Part shown: piece by piece, positions 12,735 through 25,266 of the stretch | How positions within the stretch are numbered: position 1 is the first letter of the stretch | Layout: the number at the start of each line of letters is the position of its first letter | Assembly (NCBI GenBank): GCA_000507305.1 | Contig: DF240855.1 | Span: 35,093-99,092, forward strand | Length of the DNA: 64,000 nt | From: Breviolum minutum Mf 1.05b.01 | Lineage: Eukaryota > Sar > Dinophyceae > Suessiales > Symbiodiniaceae | Reading direction: 5' to 3' | Position numbers and translations under genes: made by a program | Notes under the pieces: model-generated | The model's database searches: none | Seen by the model: only the letters and a program-made list of their open reading frames with translations | Told to the model about the DNA's origin: nothing

Positions 12735-13021
12735 TGATCTTGAGAAACCCAACGTCTTTTGCCTTTCATGAACATCAATGAATCATTTGGTTTGGCTTTA
12801 GAAGTATGATTCATCAGAACCTGTAATTAATAGAGGTATACAATCGTGATACAAAAATGGTTGAAGGGGCCCTAAGAAATTCAAATCGGGCTGAAACAAT
12901 CCAAATCTCTTAGCAAAAGCCGGGGGCAAACATCAACACATCGATTCTTATTAAACACTACATTCATCTACATTCCATCTGCCATTCCAAATCCCGATCT
13001 AAACAGATCAAAAAACAGTGT

Positions 13022-13194
13022 AAACAAACAAACAAACAAACAAACAAAGGAACGAACAAACGAACAAGCAAGCAAGCAAACAAACAAACACACAAACGAA
13101 CGAACGAACGAACGAACGAACGAACGAACGAACAAACAAACAAACAAACAAACCAAAGCAAAGCAAAACAAAACAAAACAAACAAACAAACAAA
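13022..13194. repeat. (AAAC)/(GAAC) tetranucleotide microsatellite
   Basis: About 170 bases of AAAC units with embedded GAAC and AAGC variants. The long Phe/Val/Cys-rich open frames on the minus strand here are translations of the repeat, not genes. Confidence 0.95.
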
Positions 13195-13303
13195 CCATCA
13201 AACCGCATTTCACTCCAATGTCCCCCTCAATTTCAGGTTTTGGGGCAGTGGAAATGTTGCTGTGACGAACCGCCTGCCCAGTTGCTGTCACTCCGGCGCT
13301 TAC

Positions 13304-13347
13304 CCGGTTGCTGAACCCCCCAGCAGCGAGCGCGTTTGACGCGCACG
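13304..13347 (-). CDS. Candidate 44-nt micro-exon
   Basis: The acceptor is CATTTCAAG before 13,347 and a GTAAGC donor follows 13,304. GC content is much higher than the flanks. Several frames are open, for example one giving NALAAGGFSNR, so the product cannot be named. Confidence 0.35.
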
Positions 13348-13410
13348 CTTGAAATGCAAATTCAGAGCAAAGGGTAGGAATTTAAGTCAACCTGTGGTAA
13401 AAATTGTCAT

Positions 13411-13517
13411 ACCCATAGGATCCATGTATGATCATGTATGGTATATTTAGCTACATGTACCATAAAAATCCAACCAAATGTAGGTATATAGATATACCAT
13501 ACATGGACGGTGTGGGA
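13411..13517. mobile_element. MITE family M1, copy 3
   Basis: It begins at ACCCATAGGATCCATGTATG and contains GGTATATTTAGCTACATG, then the inverse CAAATGTAGGTATA with ATACCATACATGGACGG. It is closely related to the copies at 8.35 and 12.25 kb. Confidence 0.8.
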
Positions 13518-14655
13518 CTTGTCACCCACAAAACAATGGTGTTACATTGAAGGTACCGAAAACACTAAGTCACTTTCTCACTTGATCCATGGATTCTCAG
13601 TGATGTATGATGCTTCAGCGATCACCAAGTTAAAACGGGTACTATCAGCGACAATGGTAGATTTTTCCATTCATGCCAAAGGTGGGCTTTGCAACATTTT
13701 TTCCGGAGTTCCCTTCACACAAAAGACCGGGATCTATGAACTCGTTTTCTTGGCATTAACATGTCAATGCACAGTCGATGTGAAGTACGTTGTGGTCATG
13801 TAAATACTGTGAATAAATATGTATATTCATATGCACACAAATGCCGCTTTAGATTTGGGATATTTCATGATACAACATGCAAATGTCAAGGCACACATGC
13901 ATACATATTACAAGCATACAAGAGATCTGTCTCTGTTGATGTATGTGCGTATCTATGTCTGCATCTATGTATATATATGCATGATGCATGTCAATTTATG
14001 TGGCCGCTTACTGTGTTCTGTTGAACATTTCAATCATCAATGCCGGTACATTTGTCACACATCATGGTTCATAAATCCAGCCCTTATGAGACCTCCAATA
14101 AAATGACCAACACTTTCCAGAAACCTCAAATGCCCGACATGCTTTGAAACCTGATTCCCCCACAGCACAAATCCATACAAATCCTTTGTGCCGCTTCATG
14201 ACATCGTCATCGCCGTTTCAAGAAAAAAACATGAAAATGAAGCAACGTGCTATCCGCGCTTCACCACAGCTAGGCGCAGGTTTATTCACGGCATTTGGCA
14301 GTCCAGTAAAAAAAAACTCAACTCATCTCACACGAAACACATATAGGTGCTTTGTAAAGATAGTAGTACCAAAAATGATCACAAGTTGGATAATCCCGCC
14401 CAAATAGTACTGAACAATTTTGGATAACTCCAACATTGGTAAAACATGATCACCTTCAAGTCCCGTTTTACTAATGGGCCATCAATGACTTCTTCATCCA
14501 TTATATATTATGTGATATTTCGTTATCATCATTAGAAACACAACAAATCTCCAGCAATCATCCTTTGCTTAGTTGCTTCAGCATTGGGATACATGTTGGC
14601 TGTAAAAATAAGGAACCTCATTCGTGTACAGATTAGCTTAAAAACTCACCACCAC
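13518..14655. other. No recognisable gene
   Basis: Open frames around 13.5-14.1 kb on the plus strand are rich in His, Tyr and Met because of ATG/CAT/TATA-rich sequence, and they lack splice support. Nothing else stands out. Confidence 0.4.
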
Positions 14656-14783
14656 CCGAGGTTTAGGTGGTACATTGGGCTTGCCATTGGTGAATCCAAA
14701 CCCCCCGGTTTTTGTGTCCGTCCCTCCTTTGGCAACTTGGCTGCCACGTTGGGATGGGTTGGAGCATCGGGTTGAGCGACAGT
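14656..14783 (-). CDS. Internal exon, Gly/Lys/Thr-rich, unknown product
   Basis: The acceptor is CCAATAG before 14,783, and a GTGGTGGTGAG stretch provides a donor after 14,656. The frame encodes about 42 residues including SQVAKGGTDTKTGGFGF and NGKPNVPPKPR. The Gly/Lys-rich, low-hydrophobicity sequence looks like a disordered segment of a nucleic-acid-binding or linker region. No family is recognised. Confidence 0.5.
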
Positions 14784-15377
14784 CTATTGGACGATTTTTC
14801 GATCAACCCGGAAGCACAGGAACTTACGAAATTTCGGATCTATGTGTGAAGTGGATCAAGTGAATGGCAATATTTTTCTCAAATCTGTTGTTTTAAGCTT
14901 GGAGTTCCCTTGGCAAATAGAAAGTAGCTCTGCGTTCGGCCTCAAGATCACCAAAGGTCTTTTCTCTCATGATCTCTTTTTTGGAGTTGGTGTGTTTGAG
15001 ACGATCGTTTGCCAAGGCAAAGTTGATGGCCAAAACAAATAGTGGCTAGAAATCTACCGCTGATTTACTTTCAGGTTACAAATTGGTGAAAAGTCAGGAG
15101 CAAATAGAGTTGCAAATCTACTGTGAATTCACCCTTCATTTGAAGAAACATCCGCTTGGAGTACAGCATTCAGGCGTTGGTCCATACAAAACGTTTTAAA
15201 GGAATCAATTCAAATACCAAACAAAAAAGGTGAACCGAAGTCTCTTGAAGAGCACAAAGTGGTACCTAAATCCGTTTGATGCCACACATATGTGACCGGC
15301 TTGAGTTCCCTATGCTTGAGCTGAAAGACTAGAACAGATGTCCATACTTGTGTGGACACCCGAAGGGAGTAGTTTTT

Positions 15378-15500
15378 TTAGGGATTGGCTAACAGCGCCC
15401 AAATAGCGCGGAAAAACACCCAAGGGCTTGTTCTGCCTCGAGTGTGGCAGCATTCTCCCACGATCTCTTCCAACCAGATCTGCTCCCCAAATGGATCAAA
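15378..15500 (-). CDS. Candidate terminal exon, unknown product
   Basis: It follows a TATATCCAG acceptor and ends in a TAA. It encodes FDPFGEQIWLEEIVGECC, then a basic and aromatic tail ending in ALLANP. The mixed hydrophobic and charged content is protein-like. It could be the C-terminus of the gene containing the 14.7 or 16.2 kb exons, but nothing proves this. No family is recognised. Confidence 0.45.
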   Translation of the reverse strand, partial: FDPFGEQIWLEEIVGECCHTRGRTSPWVFFRAIWALLANP

Positions 15501-16236
15501 CTGGATATACTGTTGATGGAACTTGGATATGAAAAAGAAACTGCTGCAGGCTGCAGTTTTGTCCAACCGTATCACCGAGGAAATGAAAGTTTTTAAACAA
15601 CTCTCACCTAGAAGTCATCCAAGAACTTTACTCATTGAGGCACATAATTCCTTAATTTCGGAACCTGGATCTGGTCGAAAAACCCCGCGGTTTTCCATCC
15701 ATCATTTTATGAGGAAACTTCAGAAGCCGCCCGAGCAGCAAAAAGGGAGCCCTTCAAAATGTGACGTTGGCGGAGGTGAGTAAGTTGGGAAAGCCATTCA
15801 CAGCCTTGGTTGAACCGAGGACGGGGCCCCCTGTGAGGGCAGGGGGATCACTTGTCCCCCCTGTGAGCGTTAAAAGATAGTAGTAACCTCTATGAATATG
15901 GAGGTTTTTGGGCCCAAATGAATTCTGTATCAGTCATAACTCCATTTGTAAATTCAATGTATAATCATAAAATGGTGAGGATATTAAAAACCGTAAAGGA
16001 AGCAGTATTCAATGGGAACATCTTCAGGGTGACGTTTTTATTTTTAATACCTGGTAAATCCCTCATGCTTTGCATCAAAGTCCCTGATTGTATTGGCAAA
16101 GGACCTTTCTAAATGGAGATGTGTTTGCTTCTAGGTAAAAGGTGGTAGGGTTTCACATAACCACCTACAGGTCAATATGTTATGTGGCATAGAAATGGTA
16201 TTGCTGATACTGTTTTTTTTCGGATGATTATCTTAC

Positions 16237-16308
16237 CAAAACCAGCAAACCCCTCCGTTGATGCAGCTCGTTGCAAACCAACACAGAACCTAAATTGGTG
16301 AACTTCAG
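16237..16308 (-). CDS. Internal 72-nt exon, unknown product
   Basis: A CGCACAG acceptor precedes 16,308 and a GTAAGA donor follows 16,237. The exon is exactly 24 codons with phase 0 at both ends and reads LKFTNLGSVLVCNELHQRRG followed by LLVL. The consensus splice sites and clean phase support it. The gene is not recognised. Confidence 0.5.
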
Positions 16309-17225
16309 CTGTGCGAAAAGCGGAGTGTCGTCTGTCATCATGGATATTACTCGATGGGGAAACAACAAGAAGACAACAGCGAATGATTATCACTGAATGA
16401 TGCTGGATGTATATTGTCCACAATCAAAAAGAACAATGTCTTTGTCATGGACCCAATCCATTAGACGTGAAATGGCAACTTCTAGCAAGAAACATATAAA
16501 ACTAAGCTTGGTTTCCGAATCCGATCTGGCCAAAGTATTCGCAGCACCGAAATTGACAGGCATGATCCTATAAGATTCAATAGCCTATTAAGGCAGCTGT
16601 CTGTGATACGCAACTTGTTCTTTCAGCTGCATAAAAGGGATACACTCTACATGGACAATCTACATCCAATGTACAAGTGAACATCTTTTAAACGAAACTT
16701 TATAACTTCAATGGAACAACCAACTTCCGATGATACGCATGTAACAGCATATATACAGCAGCTGCTTGCTGAGCAACAATGCATTGACATTGAAATTCCT
16801 ACATCTAGCAGAAATCAAGGACCAGCTGGGTCCCCTGAACCATAGTTACAACAACATGTTTTTGAACAACATCATTTCAAATATAGACTTCTTCATCATC
16901 AACATGTCGTTGATTCACCAAACTCATCCAGGTCCCCAAAAACCCCTCAACGTGACACTTTCCCACCACGTGGTTTCCCTTCCACCACGTTGCTGTTGTC
17001 GGTTGTGGTGGATGCTTCACACGAGTTGTGTTGGATGTCTCTGTGGCTTCAGCGGTGGGCGGGGCCTAAGGGGGGGGGAAATTTCAAGCACTTCCCGAGG
17101 ACGTTTGTTTGTTGAAAGCATATGGTTGGTATATTTTTTCTATGATCAGGTAGGTACTTTCTGGATTTTTCTGGTAGGTATTTGCGCAAACAAACAGCTA
17201 TGGTTGGTATTTTGACAACAATTTT

Positions 17226-17298
17226 CTAGTTGGTGGTTGAACCAACCAACCTATTTGAAAAATATGCTCGTCAAATGTTGGAAACCACCAACTAATCT
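17226..17298. mobile_element. MITE family M2, copy 1 (short)
   Basis: It begins CTAGTTGGTGGTTGAACCAA and ends in the inverse GGAAACCACCAACTA, with the family core GAAAAATATGCTCGTCAAA. It is shorter than the copies at 51.5, 52.2 and 58.8 kb. Confidence 0.7.
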
Positions 17299-17355
17299 AG
17301 ACTTGGCTTTTGGTTGAGGCACCCATTTAAGAGCTTCTTTAAAAACCTCTGATTT

Positions 17356-17484
17356 TTATGCCAAGGTGCCGCCACCGGTGCCGTTGTTGGGGCGGCGCTT
17401 GGGTTGGAACCCGCCGTGGCCGCGGTCACCGGAAAGCCTCCGATGCGGCGCAGTGGCCGTGTCTTGCCGGTGCAATGGTTGATC
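17356..17484 (-). CDS. Candidate terminal exon of an Arg/Gly-rich protein
   Basis: A strongly GC-rich island in AT-rich surroundings. After an acceptor-like CGCCAAG at 17,485 one frame reads an Arg/Gly/Pro-rich tail (RLSGDRGHGGFQPKRRP, then NNGTGGGTLA) and ends in TAA. Such tails are typical of RNA-binding proteins. A second frame (Ala/Pro/Thr-rich) is also open, so the choice of frame is an inference. Confidence 0.4.
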   Translation of the reverse strand, partial: DQPLHRQDTATAPHRRLSGDRGHGGFQPKRRPNNGTGGGTLA

Positions 17485-19339
17485 CTTGGCGGAGTGAGAA
17501 TTGCATCGAGTGGAGGGAACGGCTTGTATGATGAAAGATCAACACAAAAATTTAAACAACATCTACAATCTACAAATTGAAAGCTCCTCAAGGTTTTTAG
17601 TGAGATAAACAAAGATTTGAACATGTCATATACATGTATGGGTAAGCGGTAAAGGTTTGTTTTTTTTGGGGGAATGCTTCCTTAACATTCCTGAATCAAG
17701 AACAGCAAAGAAAGTGTAGGTAAAAGGGTATCCCCTCACAATTTTGTGATTCTCATAGTTGTCACTATTGCTGATCCCAATGCACATACGATGTACGAGG
17801 TACATGGAGATATCATAAGAAAGCAACAACAGGATGTCTAATGTGTATGTATGTGTGAGAATTCCAATTCGCAAATGGCCAGATAGCAGACTCTGATACA
17901 TGCAACTGTTTTGGCTGTCTTCCCAGCATTTCGTTCGAACAATCCCAATAAATTGACCCTCTTGGAAACTGGCATGGTATTGAACAGTCCATCCTTTCAA
18001 CAGGTCTGATTTATTGCCACATCTAATTTGACTTTAAAGGATACTTAGATAACTTGCCAAAAGAGTTTTTCACAAATGGTCCGATGTTGCATACTGTACG
18101 CAACCCCCATCTATCCCTGCCCAACAAGTGTGTGGCTTCATCCAGTTCCAAAATACTGATGGCCAACCAACTCTAGATCATCCAAGTACGTCTGGTTGGA
18201 AGACTCAGAAGCATGCCTGGTATCCTACGACTAGCAACTTGCAAATGCCTGAAGCTTTGGCCTTTGTTTACCGGAAGAGACTTCCCTGTAATTCTATCCT
18301 TGTTCAAAAAATGTGAAGCATCCTCAAGGAGTTATTAAAAGTTTACGTATAAATATACATGTCATATGGAGTCGATTTCACCTTTGTAGAACTGTTACCA
18401 TACCTTTATGCCGGGAGGCAAACGTCGACAAACGTGACCCTTCACTCACATATGTGCGAAAAACCCAAGTTCAAAGTTGGGGTGACATCCTTTGCAGGAA
18501 ATTCCAGAAACTCACATGTTGCCGATCTCAGCAAACTTGGGCTCTTCATATCCCACACCGGGATATGAAATTGAAGAGAAGCGAAACACAAATTGACAAG
18601 AATTTGCTCCAAGAGAGCTCTCTTGTAAATACACATATATGGAACTATAAAATCATCCCTTTGGTCTGCACTCTGCACCTCTCTCCGTAAGAAAACAAAG
18701 ATTAAAACACCTCATGCTGCATTTTGACCTTGACTTCCTTCAACCCTCACTTGTTTCCACCACAACCCTACCCATGCCATAAACCCACGCGTTTCCTGAC
18801 CCCGTTCGCCCGAGTGTCTGCTTCCCACTATTGCCATTTTCATCAAAGGCCAAGGTGTACCAAAACCTGAAACAAAACATTAACCTGTCAACCTACCTGA
18901 TAAAAGTGGGGAAGGAAAAGGGATGTGTTTTTTTGGTGGATATTAGATTGGATGAAATCATCTAATCTACTTGTAGCTAATTACTATATGATACAGTATA
19001 TGTAGAATACTTTTTGGGTTTGGGATAGATCGGATGTAGATACAAATCTCTTGGTATGGGTAAACCTGCAGCTATACACATGGATCATGATTACAGTATC
19101 GCATTGATATGTGAAGTTTACACCCTATAAGCAGGGTGTTCACGGCTCATGACAGCGCATCCACATGTTCCTCCAGACCCAGAATTGCCCTTATATACAC
19201 TCCACCAGTGTCTGATATCACGACTCTTGGCCATTTGTATACATAATTTTCTGCAATTCCCAAACTTGAAAGAAACCCATTCGGGAGAATTCCCTCCAAA
19301 AAGAAAAGCGGTTCGCTTATTTGAATGGTTACGATTACA
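17485..19339. other. No recognisable gene
   Basis: Several moderate open frames exist on both strands (for example 17,626-18,000 minus and 18,128-18,690 plus). None has paired splice sites or a known motif. Confidence 0.35.
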
Positions 19340-19449
19340 TACTGTTGATGGAAGAAATCCTGTACCACCTGGGATGTATAAAGCCCTGTAAATGTAAATA
19401 ATGGGATAAACTACCTATCAACTAGTGCAGGATTCTTCCATCAACAGTA
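19340..19449. mobile_element. MITE-like family M5, copy 1
   Basis: The terminal inverted repeats of about 25 bp are TACTGTTGATGGAAGAAATCCTG and its inverse, CAGGATTCTTCCATCAACAGTA. Partial relatives lie at about 28,599-28,660 (left end) and 52,301-52,335 (right end). Confidence 0.8.
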
Positions 19450-20649
19450 GCTCTTGGCTAACCCTTTTTTGTGCCAGGAAACTTGCCATGGCAAATGCGT
19501 TGCGAAGAACCTGGCACCAAAAAACGGCACCAAAAAACCATGTCAGACATGCTCAACATTGCGCTGACCCGAAGAAAAACATGTCCCATCTAGAAGGTCT
19601 ATATATGCGTTAAATACCGATATACTATAGGTACATTCCATAAATTCAACTTTGTGATGGGCAATGATCATCTTCCCTAATATTTTCAGTAAATACAGAA
19701 TCAACATTGAGTTGATTTCATTCTATTTCTGTATATTGTCATGTTCTTGAAAAAAAATATGCTGGAGAGCTCGCCACTCAACAAAAAAAACACAAGTGAA
19801 ACTTGAGGGGGAAATGGGGGGTGACTTCTCTTAATGATAGGGGGCAGGGATTCTGGGATCACTTGAAATCAACATAACACACCATATTGAAACAACATCA
19901 TGCCACAAAGAGGGCGAATCATTCATGCTTCACCATCACCTGAATTGGTTTTGGGGATGTTTTGGGTAATTTTTGGGTGGTGTGTTTTTTGTTCCCAAAA
20001 GCTGAAAATTACCAAATCTCAAGAGGTTTTCTTGGGTTTTGCTGCTGGAAACAAAAATCCCCAGGCGAAATTCAAGTCATCTTTGATTGAGCAAATACCA
20101 TGAACATATCGAATCTCACTTGTGGGCTTCACCCGCCAACAATACATGGCAACTGCTGGTCACGCGGAAATATCTTCCAAAGATTCCAAATGAAAGATCA
20201 TGAAGCGAAATGACATATCTTTCAAAGATGTTCCATTCCAAATTCCAAATGAAAGATTCCAAAGATAAACGAAAAACATGTCACGATCCGAAATAATGAA
20301 AATCAAGATCAACGCCGGATCATGATTTCTGATCTCACACAGCTCAATATAATTTATCAGCCCAAACAAAAAACTTCTCCACAACTAGGTGTAGCTAAAA
20401 ACACTAACAATCCGCTGCCCCAAGCAACCACAATACATGTGAAACATCATCGTTTGCTCGTTGGACAAACATACGAAACACCAACACACACACATCGTTA
20501 AATGGTGCTGTCTCCCATGATGTTTCTTTCTCTGATACCCTCAACAAGTCTTTCCCTCAAATCGATGTCGTATAGACCCACCGGTGTGGGTGCCGTGTAA
20601 CAATCCCACCAGTTACTTCCTTCAACAGCCGTTGTCTTTTAAAACCCAC
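19450..20649. other. No recognisable gene
   Basis: A short imperfect repeat built on CCAAAGATTCCAAATGAAAGAT lies at about 20,165-20,265. No other structure or supported exon is visible. Confidence 0.35.
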
Positions 20650-20694
20650 CTGGATCGTCACGGAATTTGCTTCCTGGACGGAAGGGAACCCATC
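20650..20694 (-). CDS. Internal 45-nt exon, unknown product
   Basis: A strong polypyrimidine tract (GTTTTTTTCCACGTCTTGCTCAG) precedes the exon and a GTGGGT donor follows it. The exon is 15 codons, phase 0 to phase 0, reading DGFPSVQEANSVTIQ. The splice context is among the best in the window, but the host gene is unknown. Confidence 0.45.
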
Positions 20695-21278
20695 CTGAGC
20701 AAGACGTGGAAAAAAACAACACAGCGGGGAACATTGCAATAACTGTTCTTGCCATGTGGATCTGATCAAACAGAATAGATGTGTGTATATATCAATATGC
20801 AAAAATGATTAGATATCCAGCGACCACCGGAAAACCAGAAATATTTAAGCGGGAAATCCCTGCAACACAAAGGCAGGTGACAGCTCCATAAATTTCCCCA
20901 CCACTTGCAGGCCAGTGTACAGTACTTTCCCGTGGCTGGTGGAGGAAGCTTCTAAATGATTGTTCCAAAAGCATCCAACAACTACAAACCCATCATTGAT
21001 CCTGATCCACAAGAGACAAAGCTCATGGTTTTGAAAATGTGAAATCAAAGTAAACCGTAGGTGGTTCAAGTCAGATCAAAGGACAAAGAAACAGCAAGGC
21101 AACTAGTGGATATAGGTGGCTGGTGATTTTCCCCAACTAAAAAAGCAACATGTGTCTAACCAGTAGCTGTTTCCTTTCACTTCAAACCACAAAGCTTAAC
21201 AACCAAGAACTGCCTGAAACTGTACTTTGAATTTAAAACATGCTCACAGGATTGACATGAATATCTTTTATTCAAATT

Positions 21279-21455
21279 TCAAAATCCAATCTTCACTTCA
21301 ACCAATTTGTTCCTCCCTGTTTTGGTACCAACCCACTCCACACCACCAACAACAAAAAGGGATGTAGGGTCAACAACAAACTTGCAGCTTAAGCTACCTT
21401 CATTCAGTTGTACTTCCCAATTCTCGGCCAAAGCAAAGGATCCACGTTCCTTGTC
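21279..21455 (-). CDS. Terminal exon, unknown product
   Basis: The frame is open from at least 21,494 and ends with a stop at 21,279. If the acceptor GTTCAAG at 21,456 is used, the exon encodes 58 residues containing ERGSFALAENWEVQL and VDPTSLFVVGGVEWVGTK. The alternating charged and beta-type hydrophobic pattern resembles a compact beta domain. The lysine-rich exon at 22.0-22.2 kb lies upstream on the same strand and may belong to the same gene. Confidence 0.5.
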   Translation of the reverse strand, partial: DKERGSFALAENWEVQLNEGSLSCKFVVDPTSLFVVGGVEWVGTKTGRNKLVEVKIGF

Positions 21456-22020
21456 CTTGAACCAACGTTCGAACGTCGGTTTCGGGGGCGGCACAAATTG
21501 TCACCTTAGTGCCTTTTAAAGGGGCATTTTTTAGTCAAGAAATCAATGAAAGTTAGGGTTCATGTTTGCTTCAGTGATTACTACACAAGTGAGTTGAATT
21601 GAGTTGATGTTTGGAAACGCAACCTGCAAGTATGTGAACTTGTTCATTTTGGTCCTTTGATTGTGATGATTCAGATCTTCAACTCAGTTGTCGTTCTTGA
21701 TCATGGCAGATCTCAGTGAAATAGAACATACAACGTGAGACTGTCTAGTAATCATGCAATATCAATTACTCAACCTTTGTAGCAAGAAAAACATGTCATA
21801 CTGTCATCCTTCTTTTCCAGGATTCTTAATGCCAACCAACCACCACAAATGGACGGCTGTGAACCACGTTGCCAAAGTGGATTTCTAGCACATGATCTGA
21901 AACTACGTAACCCATGTGGAAGCTGGTCATTGCTGACTGTAGGGCAAAAACTAAATGAATTCCCCTCAATTCCATCAAATCCCATGCATCTCCAAGTCAT
22001 TCCACACAGTGAAACATCAC

Positions 22021-22196
22021 CCTTCATCCCCAGCACCTCTACCTCAACTGTTCCCAATTTGAAAGTGTCCTTCAACAATTCCATGGTCTTCTCCTCTGCC
22101 GCTGCCTTGGCTTCTGCCTTTGCTTCCTTTGCTTCCTTTTCGGCCTTGGGATCCTTCAACAACTTTGGCGGTTTGGGTGCATCGCTCTTTACCTTC
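22021..22196 (-). CDS. Lys/Ala/Glu-rich exon
   Basis: The acceptor is GCTCCCAG before 22,196 and a GTGATG donor is possible after 22,021. The frame reads SDAPKPPKLLKDPKAEKE, then an EAKEAKAEAKAAAEEK heptad-like run, then LLKDTFKLGTVEVEVLGMK. The central part is a probable charged helix or coiled coil. It may be the exon upstream of the 21.28-21.46 kb exon. No family is recognised. Confidence 0.5.
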
Positions 22197-22729
22197 CTGG
22201 GAGCAACGATGGGGACAGCTACAATACAGCAACTTTCCAGTTGTTGACTGCTGGTGATTCGAAAAAGTTTCAGTTGAAAAGTTGAAACGGGATGAAACAC
22301 GCATTGCACATCAATGATCTTTGGTCCATATAAGAATTCATGGCAAACCATTCAGATACCCCGAAGCCAGCCCCTACTATGAGGAAAAAAAAGCAGTCCC
22401 ACAACTGTTCCAAAAGTCCAAAAATCACACAACTACAGGTAATTTTTAGGTTTTTGTTCATCCCCTCAACTTTTTCATTTGCAACTTCAACAACTCTTGG
22501 GTTTTTTGATTGTCACTTAGGGGATTCCCTCGTGAATGGTGCACCTCGTAACGTCAAGATTCAGACTCGGAGATGTTTGCCCCATGGCGCCAGCGCATGG
22601 AGAGAGGCGGGAGGCCTCCAAGGTCGCCACATCAGCGGAACTCCTGGGATCCGAGGAGTTTCCCAGCGGTTTGGGGGCTGTGTGTGTGTGTGGTTGGTTT
22701 TCATTCGAGGCTGGCAGTGACGAAGGGGA

Positions 22730-22907
<178 letters not shown>

Positions 22908-23091
22908 CTGGCTTCCATGTTTTGAACATGAATCAAAGCCAAAGGATCAAATAGAGGAGGTTGGATCTCTGTTTTGGTCATTGTTCTTTCTATAGATGAT
23001 TCAACCAAGATGTATGACTCAATTGTTACATGACAGGATTTCGACAACAAAATCAATGAACTACCATAAATGGTACTGTCAATAGCTGTTT

Positions 23092-23218
23092 CTGGTTCCC
23101 TTAAAAGGTAGTAGGTGATATATAATCACCCAATTGGCAGTATATACCACTTATATACCACTTATACATTGCCAATTGGGTGATTATATGCTACCTACCA
23201 CCTATTAAGGGAACCAGG
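23092..23218. mobile_element. MITE-like foldback element
   Basis: A near-perfect hairpin of about 127 bp. The ends are CTGGTTCCCTTAA and TTAAGGGAACCAG. The inner arms are ATAATCACCCAATTGGCA and the inverse TGCCAATTGGGTGATTAT. The loop contains a short TATACCACT duplication. Confidence 0.8.
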
Positions 23219-24228
23219 AAACTCCATTGATACTGGTATTGATTGACATGCTTTATCTTATCTTCACGTCTTCAAACCCTCCAATCGTTCAAAGAAACCA
23301 TTCGACCTTGTGGCTTGAAGTCAGAAACGAGACCGTGATTTGACTCACCTGTTGGATACCAAGCACCATGTCACCAACGACAAGAACAAGACCTATCCAA
23401 GTCATCCCCCTAAGTGAGAAATCTCATTCCCTAAGGGGGCAACGTAACTCTACTCCAAACGGCTAAGAAATCATTTGGGACATTTCTTTCACTGCTCATG
23501 TGGTCGGGAAACTTGAAATCATCAATTTCTCAGGCAATATTTTTTACGTTGAAGCTTTGCCCCGGCAACACGTTCACACGTTTCACCTGTCCTGCGTTTG
23601 ATGGGAGAGTTGGACTGTGACTCGGCAGTGGATGCCCTTGGAGGTTGATAAACCTATTCCCAGCGAGTCCAAGGCGAGTCCAACCGAAGGTTGGATGGGT
23701 TGAAAAATGGCCATACAGAAAAGGGACCATTCCTGAAACCTGTCGAACTTTTCAATTGGAAAATTCCGACGCATCAAATGTGGAAAATACCCAACAAAAA
23801 TCCAACATGCATTAAAATTCGCTTTTGGAACAATGGTTATACGGTTACACCTAGTGACTTTTTTTGTTACAGACAAAGGTGTTCTTTTCTAGAGAAATCT
23901 ACAAGAGATTTAAGTGGTTTTCCTTTCTGGTAAAGGGAAAGGCTGGCAAGGTTGAGAATCCCGTCAAAGATCGTCAGAGCCCTCAGAAAGGATCACTCCA
24001 ATACATGACACCATGGTTGAACACTGAAACAAGTTGCTGCCTTGCTAATTCGCAAGAAAGTTCTTTAACCAAACATATGAAATCTGAAACCATACAGAAA
24101 TGAACACACCATTGACAATACATGCATATTATGTACTTCCCCCCCCAAAAAAATATCACCTACAAACTACTCAATCTTTATGTAGGTAAAACAATGTAAA
24201 ACATATATACATATCCTTAACATCTCAC
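23219..24228. other. No recognisable gene
   Basis: There are modest open frames on both strands at 23.53-24.10 kb without splice support. Nothing is assigned. Confidence 0.35.
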
Positions 24229-24341
24229 CAAACATATCCATAGGTTCAACAGTTTCATCGGCACCTTCAAGGCTGGGCTGGTGGCGGCTACACGCATATC
24301 CATTGGACGAGGGCCCACAGGCCAGCTGCTGGTGGCGACGT
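24229..24341 (-). CDS. Candidate internal exon, unknown product
   Basis: A GC-rich island. TTAAATCCAG provides the acceptor before 24,341 and a GTGAGA donor follows 24,229. Two minus frames are open (one ending SLEGADETVEPMDMF, another containing SSWPVGPRPMDMRVAATS), and so is one plus frame. The strand is therefore set by the splice sites, and the frame is unresolved. Confidence 0.4.
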
Positions 24342-24410
24342 CTGGATTTAAGTTACCTCATGTCATGGGAAACCAAGGGCTAATAGTCCCTTAAATAAGG
24401 CCGGCTATTT

Positions 24411-24590
24411 CTAGTTGGTGGTTGAAAAACTTTAAAATGTGATGGGAACACTTTCATTTTCAACTTAAACAATCTAAGTACTTGGTGGTTGAACCAACCC
24501 ATTTGAACAAATATGAGGCAAAATGGGTTCATCTTCCCCAATTTTCGGGGTGAAAACAAACAAATGTGTGAGTTACCACCACCCAGTCAT
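24411..24590. mobile_element. MITE family M2, diverged or compound copy
   Basis: It starts CTAGTTGGTGGTTGAA and contains a second TTGGTGGTTGAACCAACCCA, then TCTTCCCCAATTTTCGGGG and an inverted ACCACCACCCAG end. It looks like two overlapping or rearranged copies of the M2 element. Confidence 0.5.
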
Positions 24591-25266
24591 GGTTTCGCAG
24601 AAGTTGATTTTGGTGATTTTGTTTGTTCATTTACCCTCCAGGGAAATTTAACATGACTGCCTGACTGCCTGGAAAATTCCCCATGTTCAGTAAGACATGC
24701 ATCTATCTTCATGGGTCCATTGATGTGTTAGTTTACCTGAGTGTACTTGCTTGGTTCACAGGGGTTGACATGAGATCGTGGATACTCTGTTGCTGGGCCT
24801 ATTAAAGTCCCGGAGTCCGGAGTGCCTTGTTTGGTAGTTTCTTCATATTTCTTGAGGGGGTATACCAAGGTAGAAAGTATTGAACAACGAATGGTAAAAC
24901 CGAAATGTCTCAGGTAACGGTTACACAGTTGCATTGTTGCAAACATATTAGTTACGTGCATTCAAGTGCATCATGACTGAATTCCATACGCCATGAAGAG
25001 GCATCAAGAGTGTGACAAATCCTACACCATAGCATGGTTTAGTGTCATATATAATTATATATATATACTCATAGACAAATCTTTGCACGCAATAAAAAAC
25101 AATGGTCACGTTTCATGTACACATGCACATGCACAAACTTGCAACAGCTAGAGCATGTGTTTATCGCAAGGAACCATCTGCAAACACCCCCCACTTAGAA
25201 GCTCCCACAATGCTATCATCATCAAACCACTTCCTCTATCTTACTCTTGTGGATCTTTAAATCCCA

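Noticed and set aside
12964..13291. Long Phe/Val/Cys-rich open frames on the minus strand
   Set aside because: They are translations of the AAAC/GAAC microsatellite.
16766..17215. 149-codon plus-strand open frame
   Set aside because: Its C-terminal part runs into repeat-like TTGGTATTTT and GGTGG sequence, the composition is biased, and there is no splice or motif support.
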